Notes: generated from the letters alone by a model not told the origin. Positions 34,374-43,293 are shown, counted from the first letter of the stretch. The stretch is DNA of 64,000 nt from Porticoccus sp964395715 (GCA_964395715.1 CAYNAU010000003.1:186001-250000); one strand, 5' to 3'. Numbers and translations: made by a program.

Positions 34374-35633
34374 TCAGGACTCTGATGTTAGCGGCAGAAT
34401 CACCCGGGTGACAGTGCCGCCACCATTGTCGGCGTTGATACTGACATTACCGCCATAGCGGTCGAGGGTGGCCCGGGTGAGGAAGAGCCCCAGCCCCATG
34501 CCATCCGGCTTGCTGGAGCTGAAGGGTTTGCCCAGTTTTTCTTCTAGCGATGGTTCGACACCTGCGCCAAAGTCGCGGATACACAGCTCCAGAGTCCGCT
34601 GATCCCAGCCAACCTCGACCTCGACGCGTTCCGGGCTTACATCTGCTGCATTGTTCAGCAGGCTGGTGAGGGACTGGGCAATGGTGGGATGGAATTGTGC
34701 TGTCTGTTCCAACAGGTCATCCGCGTAACGGATATGGGCTTGAACACGAGGCCTCATGACCTGCCAGCGTTCAAACAGTTTGTCTAGGTAGGTGCGCAGG
34801 GAGACCGCTGGCTGGGTTTCGCCAGAGCCTTCCCCTGTGGCGACAAGCTCCTTCAGGGTTGAACGACACTGTGCCAGTTGCTGTTGCAGGATAACCAGGT
34901 CTTCTCGATGTGAGGACGGCTCCTCCAGCATCTCGTCCACCAGGATTTTCATGGTGTTCAGCGGGGTGCCCAACTCGTGGGCGGTACCCGCCGCCAGGGA
35001 ACCGATGGCCAGTACCTGTTCATCTCGCAGCTGGTCTTCGCGCTGGAGAGCCAGTTGTTCTTCCTGGTGCCTCAGGGTGTTGGCCATACGGGTGACGAAA
35101 TAGGTGATCAGACCCGCACTGACGGCAAAGTTGCACCACATACCCAGGATATGCAGATTGTTGCTGCTGTCGTGGTGGTGGCCGGGGGCCAGTGCCGGAA
35201 TCGGCAGATAATTGCGCAGTAGCCAGCTGTAGGCCGCCAATGACAGCAGTGTCACTGCCCAGGTAAAGCGCAGTGGCAGAGTGGTGGCGGCAATACTGAT
35301 GGGCACCAGGTAGTAGGACACAAAGGGGTTTGACGCGCCGCCACTGAAAAACAGTAGCGCTGTGAAAAAAGCGATGTCCACCAACAGGTGACAGAAAAAC
35401 TCCAGTTCGGTGATGGCCGGGTAACGGAACGTGCGCCACCAGGTGGTGGCAATCACCAGTGCGTAGAGGGCGAGAATGGCGCCCAGTACCAGCACTGGCA
35501 GACCGATATCCTGAATCTGGCTGAAAAAAAGGAGGGCCAGAAGCTGGCCCCCAAGAGCGATGTTTCGAATGACACTCAGCTGACGCAGGTTGTGGCGTGC
35601 GGCTGAGTTGAGTGAGCTATCGATCCTGGTCAT
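34374..35633 (-). CDS. regB: Redox sensor histidine kinase RegB/PrrB/RoxS
   Basis: A 419-residue membrane kinase partner of RegA. Six N-terminal hydrophobic helices contain the quinone-binding heptapeptide GGASNPF (residues 98-104), matching GGxxNPF of RegB. The H box is TAHELGTPLNTMKI (His near 217), the RegB-type HELGTPL. The redox-active cysteine lies in LAQCRSTLKELVATG (near 254), equivalent to the redox-box Cys of Rhodobacter RegB. G boxes: RDFGAGVEPSL and GMGLGLFLTRA. Both known redox inputs therefore appear intact. It is 25 bases downstream of the TonB-dependent receptor gene. Confidence 0.93.
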   Translation of the reverse strand: MTRIDSSLNSAARHNLRQLSVIRNIALGGQLLALLFFSQIQDIGLPVLVLGAILALYALVIATTWWRTFRYPAITELEFFCHLLVDIAFFTALLFFSGGASNPFVSYYLVPISIAATTLPLRFTWAVTLLSLAAYSWLLRNYLPIPALAPGHHHDSSNNLHILGMWCNFAVSAGLITYFVTRMANTLRHQEEQLALQREDQLRDEQVLAIGSLAAGTAHELGTPLNTMKILVDEMLEEPSSHREDLVILQQQLAQCRSTLKELVATGEGSGETQPAVSLRTYLDKLFERWQVMRPRVQAHIRYADDLLEQTAQFHPTIAQSLTSLLNNAADVSPERVEVEVGWDQRTLELCIRDFGAGVEPSLEEKLGKPFSSSKPDGMGLGLFLTRATLDRYGGNVSINADNGGGTVTRVILPLTSES

Positions 35634-35658
35634 GGCTCGATATTAACAGATGCTTTCC

Positions 35659-37761
35659 TCACCAGTGCAGGGTTGCTGCCAGGTAAACGTTGCGGCCGGG
35701 ACCGGTGAGTCGATCACCGACGGCAATGTCGCTGTCGGCGTTGCGATTGTAGCCGGCCAGGTGATCCTGGTAGCGGTTGTCAAACAGGTTCTCGATGCCC
35801 CCGGAGAAGGTCAGCTGTGGTGTCAGGCGGTAACTGCCGGACAGATTGACTATGCCGTAACCGGAGGTTTCTTCTTCCGCGTTAAAGTCGGACACCTTGC
35901 TTTGTTTGGCGTAGAGCACGGATTCCAGCGACAGCATCACCGCGTGCTGTTCATAGATCAGTGCCAGCCGGTTGTTGAGAGGCGCAACCCGGTAGAGATC
36001 ATCGCTTTCGTCGCGACGTTTACCGCGCACGTAACTGAGATTACCTTCCAGGCGCAGGGTTTCCGAGAGGGTATAGCCATAACCCATATCTGCGCCGTAC
36101 ATCTTGGCATCGACATTGTCGAACATCAGTGCAGCCTGATCACTCATCATGGTGCTCAGCATGTTGGCAGTGGCATTGGTGGATGGCACGCCCTGAATGT
36201 AATCGTCAATGCGGCGGTAAAACACCTGCGGCGTTACCCAGGCCACCCCGTTTTGCCAGTCAAAACCGAGGGTGATTTCGTGGGCAGTTTCTTCATCCAG
36301 GTCCAGATTGCCAATGTAGTTGCGTCCATCCGCGAGACCGCCGGTAGCCGCCAGAGGCAACCACAGGTTGCGTTCCTGGTAGGAGGGTGCGCGATTTTTG
36401 CGACCGAGACCCATCTTCAGGGTGGTGGTTTCGTTGAGTGGACGGCTCACGTTCAGGGCCAGATCCAGGTAGGTGAAGTCCTCGTCACGATCACCATTAT
36501 TGAAGGCGGTGGCCAGCATGTTGGCCTTCATCGCCATCATGCCCATCATGCCGCTGGCTCCGACGGTTTCGCTGTCCATCTGCACCCGGTTGACCCTGGC
36601 ACCGGTTTTAACGTGCCACTCGCCAATGTTGCCTTCCCATTCGGTAAACAGGCCGTAGGTATCGCGCTCGGCATCGTTGAAGTTCGCCACCACAAACATG
36701 CCATTGTAGGGGTTGGTAATGGTGGCGGTGTGCACGGTTTCATTGCCATCGGCGCCAATCGACAGGTGGCCATTTTTTACCGGCCAGCGAGCCTGCAGGG
36801 ACCATGCAGTATTGTGGGCTGTGGCGTTATTGGCGCGATAGTCCATCAGCGATGCGGGGGCAGTGCGCTGGGAAAAGTTGTCCATTTCGTGGTCGACATG
36901 GTTGTAGGACAGGTGGCCGCTGAATTCCACGTCGCCAATGGTGGTGCTGAGATTGGCGCCCACGGAGTCGCCGTCGATATAGTTGATATCCATAGGTAGC
37001 GCCGGAGTACCGGTATCTCTGGTATCCAGCTCCCCGGTATAGATTTCGATGCGGGTGTCTTCACCCTGCCAGCCGTAACTCAGATCGTAGCGGCCGCGTC
37101 GGTATTGGGTGCCACCGATTTCATCATCACTGTCGATACGTGTTTCGTCGCCCTCGTCGTGGCTGACCAGTGCTGTGATTTTGTGGTGCTGGTTGGCAAC
37201 GGTTGACTTCAATGCGCTGCTGGAGCCATCGGTATTGCCGTTAAACCGGCTGGAAAGGCTGCCGGAAAGTTCCAGTTCTTCGCTGTCGCCAAACTCGCCA
37301 CGGTCCAGGGTGGCGGTGATGTGTCCTCCCAGGCTTTCCTGGGCAGCACTGACGGGAGCAATGCCGCGATCCACCTGCAGTGACTTCAATAGCATGGGCG
37401 GTGTGTAGGTCAGCGGCGTATCCATGGCGTTGGGACCACCGGTCAGGGTCGGGGCATGGTCAATGTGAACGCTGACGCGGTCTCCATAAAGGCCTCGGTA
37501 CTGGGCAATGCCGGTTACCGGTCCGTTACTGTTGACGTTGGCACCGGGAACCCGCTTCAACAGCGCGGCACTGTCCACCAGGGGAATGTCGGCAGGTTCA
37601 ATGTTCAGGGTCAGCGTTGTGTTGGACTGTTTGCCGGTTACCTCAATTTCTTCGGGGGTGGCGTGTTCAGCCAGCAGTGGCATCGGTAGCGTGGTCAGCA
37701 GTAACGTGGCTACAGCAGTGATGGAGCGGGGAATATCGCGCTTCACAGGCCAAGTCTCCAT
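35659..37761 (-). CDS. TonB-dependent outer-membrane receptor, Met-rich, possibly copper
   Basis: A 700-residue TonB-dependent receptor. ATG 37761 gives a basic N-terminus and the signal sequence VATLLLTTLPMPLLAEHA; the frame is open 33 codons further upstream without a signal. A plug domain follows (ALLKRVPGANVNSNGPVTGI, QYRGLYGDRVSVHIDHAP), then a 22-strand type barrel ending in a terminal Trp (YLAATLHW). Met-rich loops (GASGMMGMMAMKANML; ANMLSTMMSDQAALM) suggest a soft metal such as copper, as in OprC/NosA-type receptors; this is inference. It lies directly upstream of regB, and a RegA-like box sits 52 bases before its start. Confidence 0.85.
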   Translation of the reverse strand: METWPVKRDIPRSITAVATLLLTTLPMPLLAEHATPEEIEVTGKQSNTTLTLNIEPADIPLVDSAALLKRVPGANVNSNGPVTGIAQYRGLYGDRVSVHIDHAPTLTGGPNAMDTPLTYTPPMLLKSLQVDRGIAPVSAAQESLGGHITATLDRGEFGDSEELELSGSLSSRFNGNTDGSSSALKSTVANQHHKITALVSHDEGDETRIDSDDEIGGTQYRRGRYDLSYGWQGEDTRIEIYTGELDTRDTGTPALPMDINYIDGDSVGANLSTTIGDVEFSGHLSYNHVDHEMDNFSQRTAPASLMDYRANNATAHNTAWSLQARWPVKNGHLSIGADGNETVHTATITNPYNGMFVVANFNDAERDTYGLFTEWEGNIGEWHVKTGARVNRVQMDSETVGASGMMGMMAMKANMLATAFNNGDRDEDFTYLDLALNVSRPLNETTTLKMGLGRKNRAPSYQERNLWLPLAATGGLADGRNYIGNLDLDEETAHEITLGFDWQNGVAWVTPQVFYRRIDDYIQGVPSTNATANMLSTMMSDQAALMFDNVDAKMYGADMGYGYTLSETLRLEGNLSYVRGKRRDESDDLYRVAPLNNRLALIYEQHAVMLSLESVLYAKQSKVSDFNAEEETSGYGIVNLSGSYRLTPQLTFSGGIENLFDNRYQDHLAGYNRNADSDIAVGDRLTGPGRNVYLAATLHW

Positions 37762-37812
37762 GGTCAGGTTCAAGTGGCCGGCATGATAAGGGTGATGTGG
37801 TGTTTTGGGGAT

Positions 37813-37827
37813 GTGACAAATTGTCGC
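37813..37827. promoter_or_regulatory. RegA/PrrA-like box upstream of the TonB receptor gene
   Basis: GTGAC-AAATT-GTCGC, one mismatch from the GCGNC-Nx-GNCGC pattern reported for PrrA/RegA sites, located 52 bases upstream of the receptor ATG. The inner core GACAA-A-TTGTC is a perfect inverted repeat. Confidence 0.4.
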
Positions 37828-37892
37828 ACTTGAGACCGCCACGGATGATGCCCGGACCAAATGAGACCGGACCGGGGACGATGCGATGAAGA

Positions 37893-38759
37893 TTAACGAA
37901 GTAGCAGTAAAGGTATGTTTGAGTTGATCAGCATGCGCTGGGTAAGGCTGCCGAACAGCAGTTCCCGCAGACGGTGTTGGCCGAAGGCTCCCATTACCAC
38001 CAACTCAATACTGTGTTCCCGGTAGTAGCCTTCCAGTTGTTCCTGCACGTCGCCGTTCAGTTCGGCGCAGGTGGTTTGCAACCCAGCCTGCTCCAGAATG
38101 GCGGCACCTTCCTGAAGTTGTTCCGACTCGCTTTGCCCCTGGACCACATGAACCAGATGGCATTCCAGGCCCCGGTAGAGAGGGCTGAGGCTGACCATGT
38201 CGAGGGCCTTGCGGGAAACCTCGCCGCCGTCGTAGGCAATCATGATACGTTGCGGGGGCTGTTCAAAGGGGCGGTTGACCACCAGTACCGGCCGGTGCAG
38301 GGCGCGTATCAGTGACTCCAGTTTGGCGCCCAGCTGTTTTTCCCGGTTTTCATTCCCCTCGCCGCGAATGCCCACCACCAGTACCCGGATTTCTTCCTCC
38401 ATTTCTACCAGGGTTTCTTCCAGACTGCCGTGGCGTTGCAGGCTTTCCGGCTGCGGGCAGCCGCGTTTCAGCGCCCGCTGGCTGGCCTCCTGCAGCATGG
38501 CCTTGCCCTGTTCCAGCAGAATGCGGCTGCGCCGTTCCTCCATGCTGGTGAGTTCTTCCAGCAGTTCTTCCCGGCTGCCCAGCCCGATGCTGCCGCTGAG
38601 GTCCATCAATGGGGGTGTATCCCTGTGTTCAATGTTGTGGAGCAGCTTGAGTGGTGCCTTCAGTTTTGTGGCTACCCAGGCGGCGTAGTCCGTCACCGCC
38701 GCGCTGTAGGTGGAACCATCGATTCCGGCCAGGATAGTACGTCGCTGTGCTGTGCTCAT
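37893..38759 (-). CDS. Tandem universal stress protein
   Basis: A 288-residue protein with two Usp domains: domain 1 (RRTILAGIDGSTYSAAVTDY to RPVLVVNRP) and domain 2 (QRIMIAYDGGEVSRKALDMV to NIPLLLLR). The second domain has the ATP-binding pattern VVMGAFGQHRLRELLFGSLT (G-x2-G-x9-G(S/T)-like). A helical insertion rich in Glu/Arg lies in domain 1. Its ATG overlaps the TGA of the SulP transporter gene (ATGA), so the two are translated together; SulP-Usp pairs are common, and a regulatory role for the Usp on the transporter is a reasonable inference. Confidence 0.88.
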   Translation of the reverse strand: MSTAQRRTILAGIDGSTYSAAVTDYAAWVATKLKAPLKLLHNIEHRDTPPLMDLSGSIGLGSREELLEELTSMEERRSRILLEQGKAMLQEASQRALKRGCPQPESLQRHGSLEETLVEMEEEIRVLVVGIRGEGNENREKQLGAKLESLIRALHRPVLVVNRPFEQPPQRIMIAYDGGEVSRKALDMVSLSPLYRGLECHLVHVVQGQSESEQLQEGAAILEQAGLQTTCAELNGDVQEQLEGYYREHSIELVVMGAFGQHRLRELLFGSLTQRMLINSNIPLLLLR

Positions 38760-40252
38760 CAGTGTTCTCCCAGTACCCGGTCAATGTCTTCAGGTTTATC
38801 GTGCAGGCCAAAGCGATCCACGATGGTTGTGCTTGCTTCATTCATGCCAATCACATCCACCATTGCACCTTCGCGGCGAAACTTGATCACCACCTTGTCC
38901 AGTGCCGCAACGGCCGAAATATCCCAGAAATGCGCACGACTTAGATCAATAATGACCTTGTCCAGCGCTTCCTTAAAGTCAAACTGGGCGCTGAACTTGT
39001 CCGCGGAATTGAAAAACACCTGTCCCACTACCCGGTAGGTGCGGACATTTTCGAGCACATCCAGCTCCGAAGTGACGTACATAAAATGGCTGACCTTGTT
39101 GGCAAAAAATAGTGAGGCCAGTAGTACTCCCACGAACACACCGTAGGCGAGATTGTGGGTGGAGACAACCACCGCCACCGTGGCCACCATCACCAGGTTA
39201 CTGGACAGGGGGTGCTTCTTAAGGTCGGTAATGGACTGCCAACTGAAGGTGCCAATAGAAACCATGATCATCACTGCTACCAGCGCCGCCATGGGAATCT
39301 GCGATATCCAGGGGCCGAGAAATACCACCATGATGATCAGAAATACCCCGGCGACAAAGGTGGACAGCCGCCCGCGGCCACCGGATTTTACATTGATCAC
39401 TGACTGGCCAATCATGGCGCAGCCGGCCATACCGCCGAGCAGCCCGGCGCCGATATTGGCGATGCCTTGGCCCTTGCACTCCCGGTTTTTGTTGCTGGGC
39501 GTGTCGGTGAGATCATCCACAATGGTGGCGGTCATCATGGATTCAAGCAGCCCGACCACCGCCAGGGAAACTGAGTAGGGGAAAATAATTTTCAGGGTTT
39601 CGAGGTTCAGCGGTACATCCGGCCACAGGAACAGTGGTAGGGTGTCCGGCAGCTCGCCCATATCTCCAACGGTGCGAATATCGAGCCCGATCGCCACGGC
39701 AACTGCGGTGAGTGAGATAATGCACACCAGCGGCGAGGGAATGGTTTTGCCGATCACCGGCAGGTACGGAAACAGGTAAATGATTCCAAGTCCGGCAGCA
39801 GTCATGGCGTAGACATGCCAGGTGACACCGGTCAGCTCCGGCAGCTGTGCCATAAAGATCAGGATGGCCAGGGCGTTGACGAACCCGGTCACTACCGAGC
39901 GCGATACAAAACTCATCAGATCGCCGAGCTTGAGGAAGCCGGCAAGGATCTGCAGCACCCCGGTCAACAGTGTTGCAGCCAGCAGGTACTGCAGGCCGTG
40001 CTCCCTGACCAATGTCACCATCAGCAGCGCCATGGCACCGGTGGCTGCGGAGATCATCCCCGGTCTGCCGCCGACAATGGCAGTGATCACTGCGATACAG
40101 AACGAGGCGTACAGTCCCACCTTGGGGTCGACACCGGCAATAATGGAAAAGGCGATGGCTTCAGGAATCAGGGCCAGGGCGACAACGGTGCCCGCCAGTA
40201 CATCAGCACGAATATTGCCCAGCCATTGCTGCCGGGTAGTGTAGAGGGACAT
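38759..40252 (-). CDS. SulP-family anion transporter with STAS domain
   Basis: Inner-membrane SLC26/SulP transporter (sulphate, bicarbonate or dicarboxylate; substrate not resolved). ATG 40252 with GGA just upstream is preferred; the frame extends to 40336. The transport domain begins ADVLAGTVVALALIPEAIAF and includes VDPKVGLYASF, GGRPGMISAATGAMALLM and LEGxGNxxxGLxGG-like sequence (QGIANIGAGLLGGMAGCAMI), over 10-12 hydrophobic helices. The C-terminal STAS domain (about 410-497) contains KVIIDLSRAHFWDISAVAAL. It is about 497 residues. The Usp gene overlaps its 3' end. A RegA-like box lies 23 bases before the start. Confidence 0.9.
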   Translation of the reverse strand: MSLYTTRQQWLGNIRADVLAGTVVALALIPEAIAFSIIAGVDPKVGLYASFCIAVITAIVGGRPGMISAATGAMALLMVTLVREHGLQYLLAATLLTGVLQILAGFLKLGDLMSFVSRSVVTGFVNALAILIFMAQLPELTGVTWHVYAMTAAGLGIIYLFPYLPVIGKTIPSPLVCIISLTAVAVAIGLDIRTVGDMGELPDTLPLFLWPDVPLNLETLKIIFPYSVSLAVVGLLESMMTATIVDDLTDTPSNKNRECKGQGIANIGAGLLGGMAGCAMIGQSVINVKSGGRGRLSTFVAGVFLIIMVVFLGPWISQIPMAALVAVMIMVSIGTFSWQSITDLKKHPLSSNLVMVATVAVVVSTHNLAYGVFVGVLLASLFFANKVSHFMYVTSELDVLENVRTYRVVGQVFFNSADKFSAQFDFKEALDKVIIDLSRAHFWDISAVAALDKVVIKFRREGAMVDVIGMNEASTTIVDRFGLHDKPEDIDRVLGEH

Positions 40253-40274
40253 AAACATTCCAGTTTTTTTTGGG

Positions 40275-40286
40275 GTGACTTGTCGC
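40275..40286. promoter_or_regulatory. RegA/PrrA-like box upstream of sulP
   Basis: GTGAC-TT-GTCGC inside GGTGACTTGTCGCC, an almost perfect inverted repeat (one G-T pair), 23 bases upstream of the SulP ATG. It has the same half-sites as the box at 37813 but a shorter spacer. Confidence 0.35.
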
Positions 40287-40535
40287 CACCGGGCGATAAC
40301 GGTGCTGTTGGTGGCTGACAAAATGCCGTGGACCAATCGTGGTCGGTCGGGAGATGTGGGATTTGTCAGCGGATGGTTGCAGTGCCGGTTGCGGCGGGAC
40401 TCACCAGGTCAGGTGACGTCGATGCAGGGCAGGTAAAACAAGTCATCGGATCGTACAGCATTCACGAGCGCCGCATTATAGCCGCTAACGGGATAGAGAC
40501 AATGCCACACCGGGATTCTGTGCACAGCCGTTTGG

Positions 40536-40565
40536 TTGAAAAGATCACACAGAACCATGTATAGC
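40536..40565 (+). promoter_or_regulatory. Possible sigma-70 promoter for prfC
   Basis: TTGAAA (40536-40541), an 18-base spacer and TATAGC (40560-40565) lie 62 bases before the prfC ATG. A nearby TACAAT (40581-40586) is an alternative -10. Confidence 0.35.
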
Positions 40566-40627
40566 GTGGTGGCCATCGGCTACAATGCGCGGCTCTCGAT
40601 ACCCACACCTGTAACAGATACGAACCC

Positions 40628-42199
40628 ATGAGCCGCAAGTTCCAGAATCGACGCACTTTCGCGATTATCAGTCACCCCGATGCCGGTAAGACCACCATCA
40701 CTGAAAAGCTGTTGCTGTTCGGTAACCTGATCCAGGTGGCGGGCACCGTGAAGGGCAAGAAAAGTGACCGTCACGCCACCTCCGACTGGATGCAGATGGA
40801 AAAGGAGCGGGGCATCTCGGTAACTTCGTCGGTGATGCAGTTTCCCTACAAGGATGCAGTGGTCAATCTGCTGGATACCCCTGGGCACGAGGACTTCTCT
40901 GAGGATACCTACCGCACCCTGACGGCGGTGGATTCGGCACTGATGGTCATTGACGGCGCCAAGGGTGTTGAGGATCGCACCATCAAGCTGATGGATGTGT
41001 GTCGCTTGCGGGATACCCCCATTATTTCCTTCGTTAACAAGATGGACCGGGACATCCGCGATCCCATTGAGCTGCTGGACGAAATCGAGTCAGTGTTGAA
41101 AATTGCCGGCGCACCTATCAATTGGCCGATTGGCATGGGACATGACTTCAAGGGAGTCTACAACCTGTATACCGATACCATTCATGTGTTCAAACCGGGG
41201 CAGGGACATACCATTCCCGAAGACATACAGGTGGTTGGAATTGATTCCGAAGCGGCGACCGAGCTGCTCGGTTACTACGTCGACGATATCCGCGAGGAAA
41301 TCGAGCTGGTGCGTGGCGCCACCCACCAGTTCGACCTGGAGCTGTTTCTGGCCGGTCAGCTGACCCCGGTATTTTTCGGTACCGCGCTGTCGAATTTTGG
41401 TGTGCGGGAAATGCTCGACCATTTCGTGCAATGGGCGCCTGCGCCGCAACCGCGCCTGGCAGTGGAGCGGGAAGTAACTCCCGGAGAAGAGCAGTTCAGC
41501 GGTTTCGTATTCAAGATCCAGGCGAACATGGACCCCAAGCACCGGGACCGCATCGCCTTTATGCGGGTTTGTTCCGGCCGCTACCAGCAGGGCATGAAGA
41601 TGCACCATGTGCGCATCGGCAAGGATATCCGCATTGCCGACGCGGTGGGCTTCAAGGCCGGTGATCGCGTGGCAGTGGAGGAGGCTGTGGCCGGCGATAT
41701 TATCGGCCTGCACAACCACGGTACCATCCAGATTGGCGATACCTTTACTGGGGGCGAAGATCTGAAGTTTACCGGCATTCCTCACTTTGCTCCGGAACTT
41801 TTCCGTCGCATACGCCTTAAAGATCCATTAAAAACTAAGCAGTTACAAAAAGGTCTTCAACAGCTTTCTGAAGAAGGAAGCACCCAGGTATTCTTCCCTC
41901 TCAACAATAATGACATTGTCGTGGGTGCCGTGGGGCAGCTGCAGTTTGACGTGGTGGCCTACCGCCTCAAGGATGAATACGGGGTCGAAGCCGTCTACGA
42001 GCCGGTGAATGTATACACCGCTCGCTGGATTGAGTCCGACGACAATAAAAAAATCGAAGAGCTGAAGCGCAAGGTACCGGATGGTGTCGCCGTTGACGGA
42101 GGCGGGCATCTTACCTATCTCGCATCCACGAGGGTCAACCTGGCGCTGACGGAGGAGCGCTACCCGGAACTGCAGTTCCGGGCCACCCGAGAGTTATAA
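40628..42199 (+). CDS. prfC: Peptide chain release factor 3
   Basis: GTPase that removes RF1/RF2 from the ribosome after peptide release. A classical translation-factor GTPase: G1 SHPDAGKTTITEKLLL (P-loop residues 16-23), G2 region DWMQMEKERGISVTSSVMQF, G3 DTPGHEDFSEDTYRTLTAVD and G4 NKMDRDIRDPIELLDE. RF3-specific domains follow (FVFKIQANMDPKHRDRIAFM; VGAVGQLQFDVVAYRL). 523 residues compares with 529 in E. coli. It is probably its own transcription unit, followed by the VOC gene. Confidence 0.96.
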   Translation: MSRKFQNRRTFAIISHPDAGKTTITEKLLLFGNLIQVAGTVKGKKSDRHATSDWMQMEKERGISVTSSVMQFPYKDAVVNLLDTPGHEDFSEDTYRTLTAVDSALMVIDGAKGVEDRTIKLMDVCRLRDTPIISFVNKMDRDIRDPIELLDEIESVLKIAGAPINWPIGMGHDFKGVYNLYTDTIHVFKPGQGHTIPEDIQVVGIDSEAATELLGYYVDDIREEIELVRGATHQFDLELFLAGQLTPVFFGTALSNFGVREMLDHFVQWAPAPQPRLAVEREVTPGEEQFSGFVFKIQANMDPKHRDRIAFMRVCSGRYQQGMKMHHVRIGKDIRIADAVGFKAGDRVAVEEAVAGDIIGLHNHGTIQIGDTFTGGEDLKFTGIPHFAPELFRRIRLKDPLKTKQLQKGLQQLSEEGSTQVFFPLNNNDIVVGAVGQLQFDVVAYRLKDEYGVEAVYEPVNVYTARWIESDDNKKIEELKRKVPDGVAVDGGGHLTYLASTRVNLALTEERYPELQFRATREL

Positions 42200-42254
42200 A
42201 CCGCTTCACCGGGTTCACTATACTCTCTGTAGGTCATTTCCTGCGGAGTGAACA

Positions 42255-42671
42255 ATGGACCCGGTATTCCCCCACCTCACGCATATGGCGCTGCATGTGG
42301 AAGACATGGACGCCTGTGTCGCGTTTTATCAATATTACTGCGATATGGAAATCTGCCATGCCCGCAACAACGGGCAACAGCGGATTGTCTGGCTGGCAGA
42401 GCCCGGTCGTGAAAAGGATTTTATCTTTGTGTTGATGGACGGTGGCCGCAACCTGGCGCTGCCGGATAACGATTACCGTCACTTTGGCTTCGCCATGCCC
42501 AGCCGTGTGGCGGTAGATGATGTGGCGGAACGGGCCAACGCGCGAGGGGAACTGGTTTGGCCACCCCGTGAGGAGCCCTACCCGGTCGGTTACTATTGCG
42601 GGTTGCGGGACCCCAATGGCAACTATGTGGAATTCAGCTATGGTCAGCCTTTGGGGCCTGGTGCCGGGTAA
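42255..42671 (+). CDS. VOC (glyoxalase/dioxygenase) superfamily protein
   Basis: A 138-residue vicinal-oxygen-chelate protein with two beta-alpha-beta-beta-beta modules. Metal-ligand candidates are His in FPHLTHMALHVEDMDACVAF, His in NDYRHFGFAM, and Glu in RDPNGNYVEFSYGQP, the last matching the usual DPDGNxxE block. This suggests an intact metal site, so an enzyme (glyoxalase-like or fosfomycin-resistance-like) rather than a binding protein; the substrate cannot be told from sequence. ATG 42255, 55 bases after prfC. Confidence 0.82.
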   Translation: MDPVFPHLTHMALHVEDMDACVAFYQYYCDMEICHARNNGQQRIVWLAEPGREKDFIFVLMDGGRNLALPDNDYRHFGFAMPSRVAVDDVAERANARGELVWPPREEPYPVGYYCGLRDPNGNYVEFSYGQPLGPGAG

Positions 42672-42734
42672 TAACTGTTTGCCCGTCAGCGGCTGTTGTA
42701 ATAGTCTGATCGCACCTGCCTGGTGGAGAAAATC

Positions 42735-43232
42735 ATGGATAACCGACGCAAAACGGTCGTTGTTAACGGTCGATTTCAATATCAGTATGCGCTGGTTGCC
42801 GCAGCAGCTTCGGTGCTGTTGATCAATCTGTTTATCATCATCAATACCCTGTTGCCCGATTACCGGGGATTCCTGCTCAACGGCTGGCATACGCTCATCG
42901 TGGCAGTGGTGGAGATTTTCCTGATCGGTGGTGTCTGGTGGGGCAGTCTGATCGCCAGCCATCGAATTGCCGGCCCGCTTTATGTGATGGTGCGGGAAAT
43001 AGAGTCCATCTCGGAAGGAGACTTCACCGCCCGGGTAAACCTGCGTCGCTATGACATGTTCCAGCCCGAAGCCGAAGCCATCAACCAGAGCATGGAAATT
43101 CTTCAGAAGCGCATTGACCGTATCAAGACCATTGTCGACGAAATCGAGAAGCAACCCGGTGGTTATGCCCCGGCGACTCCCGATCATATTGCTCGCCTGA
43201 GAGCAGAGCTTGAACAGTTCAAAACCGCCTAG
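42735..43232 (+). CDS. Small HAMP-domain membrane protein
   Basis: A 165-residue protein with two transmembrane helices (YALVAAAASVLLINLFIIIN and TLIVAVVEIFLIGGVWWGSL) and a cytoplasmic HAMP-like segment (HRIAGPLYVMVREIESISEG, then DFTARVNLRRYDMFQPEAEA) ending in a coiled coil. There is no kinase, methyl-accepting or cyclase output domain, so it is a stand-alone HAMP protein, perhaps signalling through a partner. The start at ATG 42735 has GGAG 7 bases upstream; the GTG four codons earlier is less likely. Confidence 0.8.
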   Translation: MDNRRKTVVVNGRFQYQYALVAAAASVLLINLFIIINTLLPDYRGFLLNGWHTLIVAVVEIFLIGGVWWGSLIASHRIAGPLYVMVREIESISEGDFTARVNLRRYDMFQPEAEAINQSMEILQKRIDRIKTIVDEIEKQPGGYAPATPDHIARLRAELEQFKTA

Positions 43233-43293
43233 TTTGTTTTTGCCGGGCAGGGCCGCCAGGGTTGCGGTGCTGCACTAGCCACGGGTTGTACCT

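Larger units (their letters stand above)
40253..40627. other. Divergent intergenic region between sulP and prfC
   Basis: About 375 bases without a gene. It holds a RegA-like box near the SulP start (40275-40286) and a plausible promoter for prfC (40536-40565). No hairpin terminator or small gene is convincing. Confidence 0.55.

Noticed and set aside
35650..36999. Long open frame (449 codons) on the plus strand opposite the TonB-dependent receptor
   Set aside because: It lies entirely antisense to a receptor gene with a signal peptide, plug and barrel; its translation has no family features and reflects codon bias of the real gene.
42234..43187. Minus-strand open frame of 317 codons across the VOC and HAMP genes
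   Set aside because: It spans two recognisable plus-strand genes and the gap between them, with no protein-family features.
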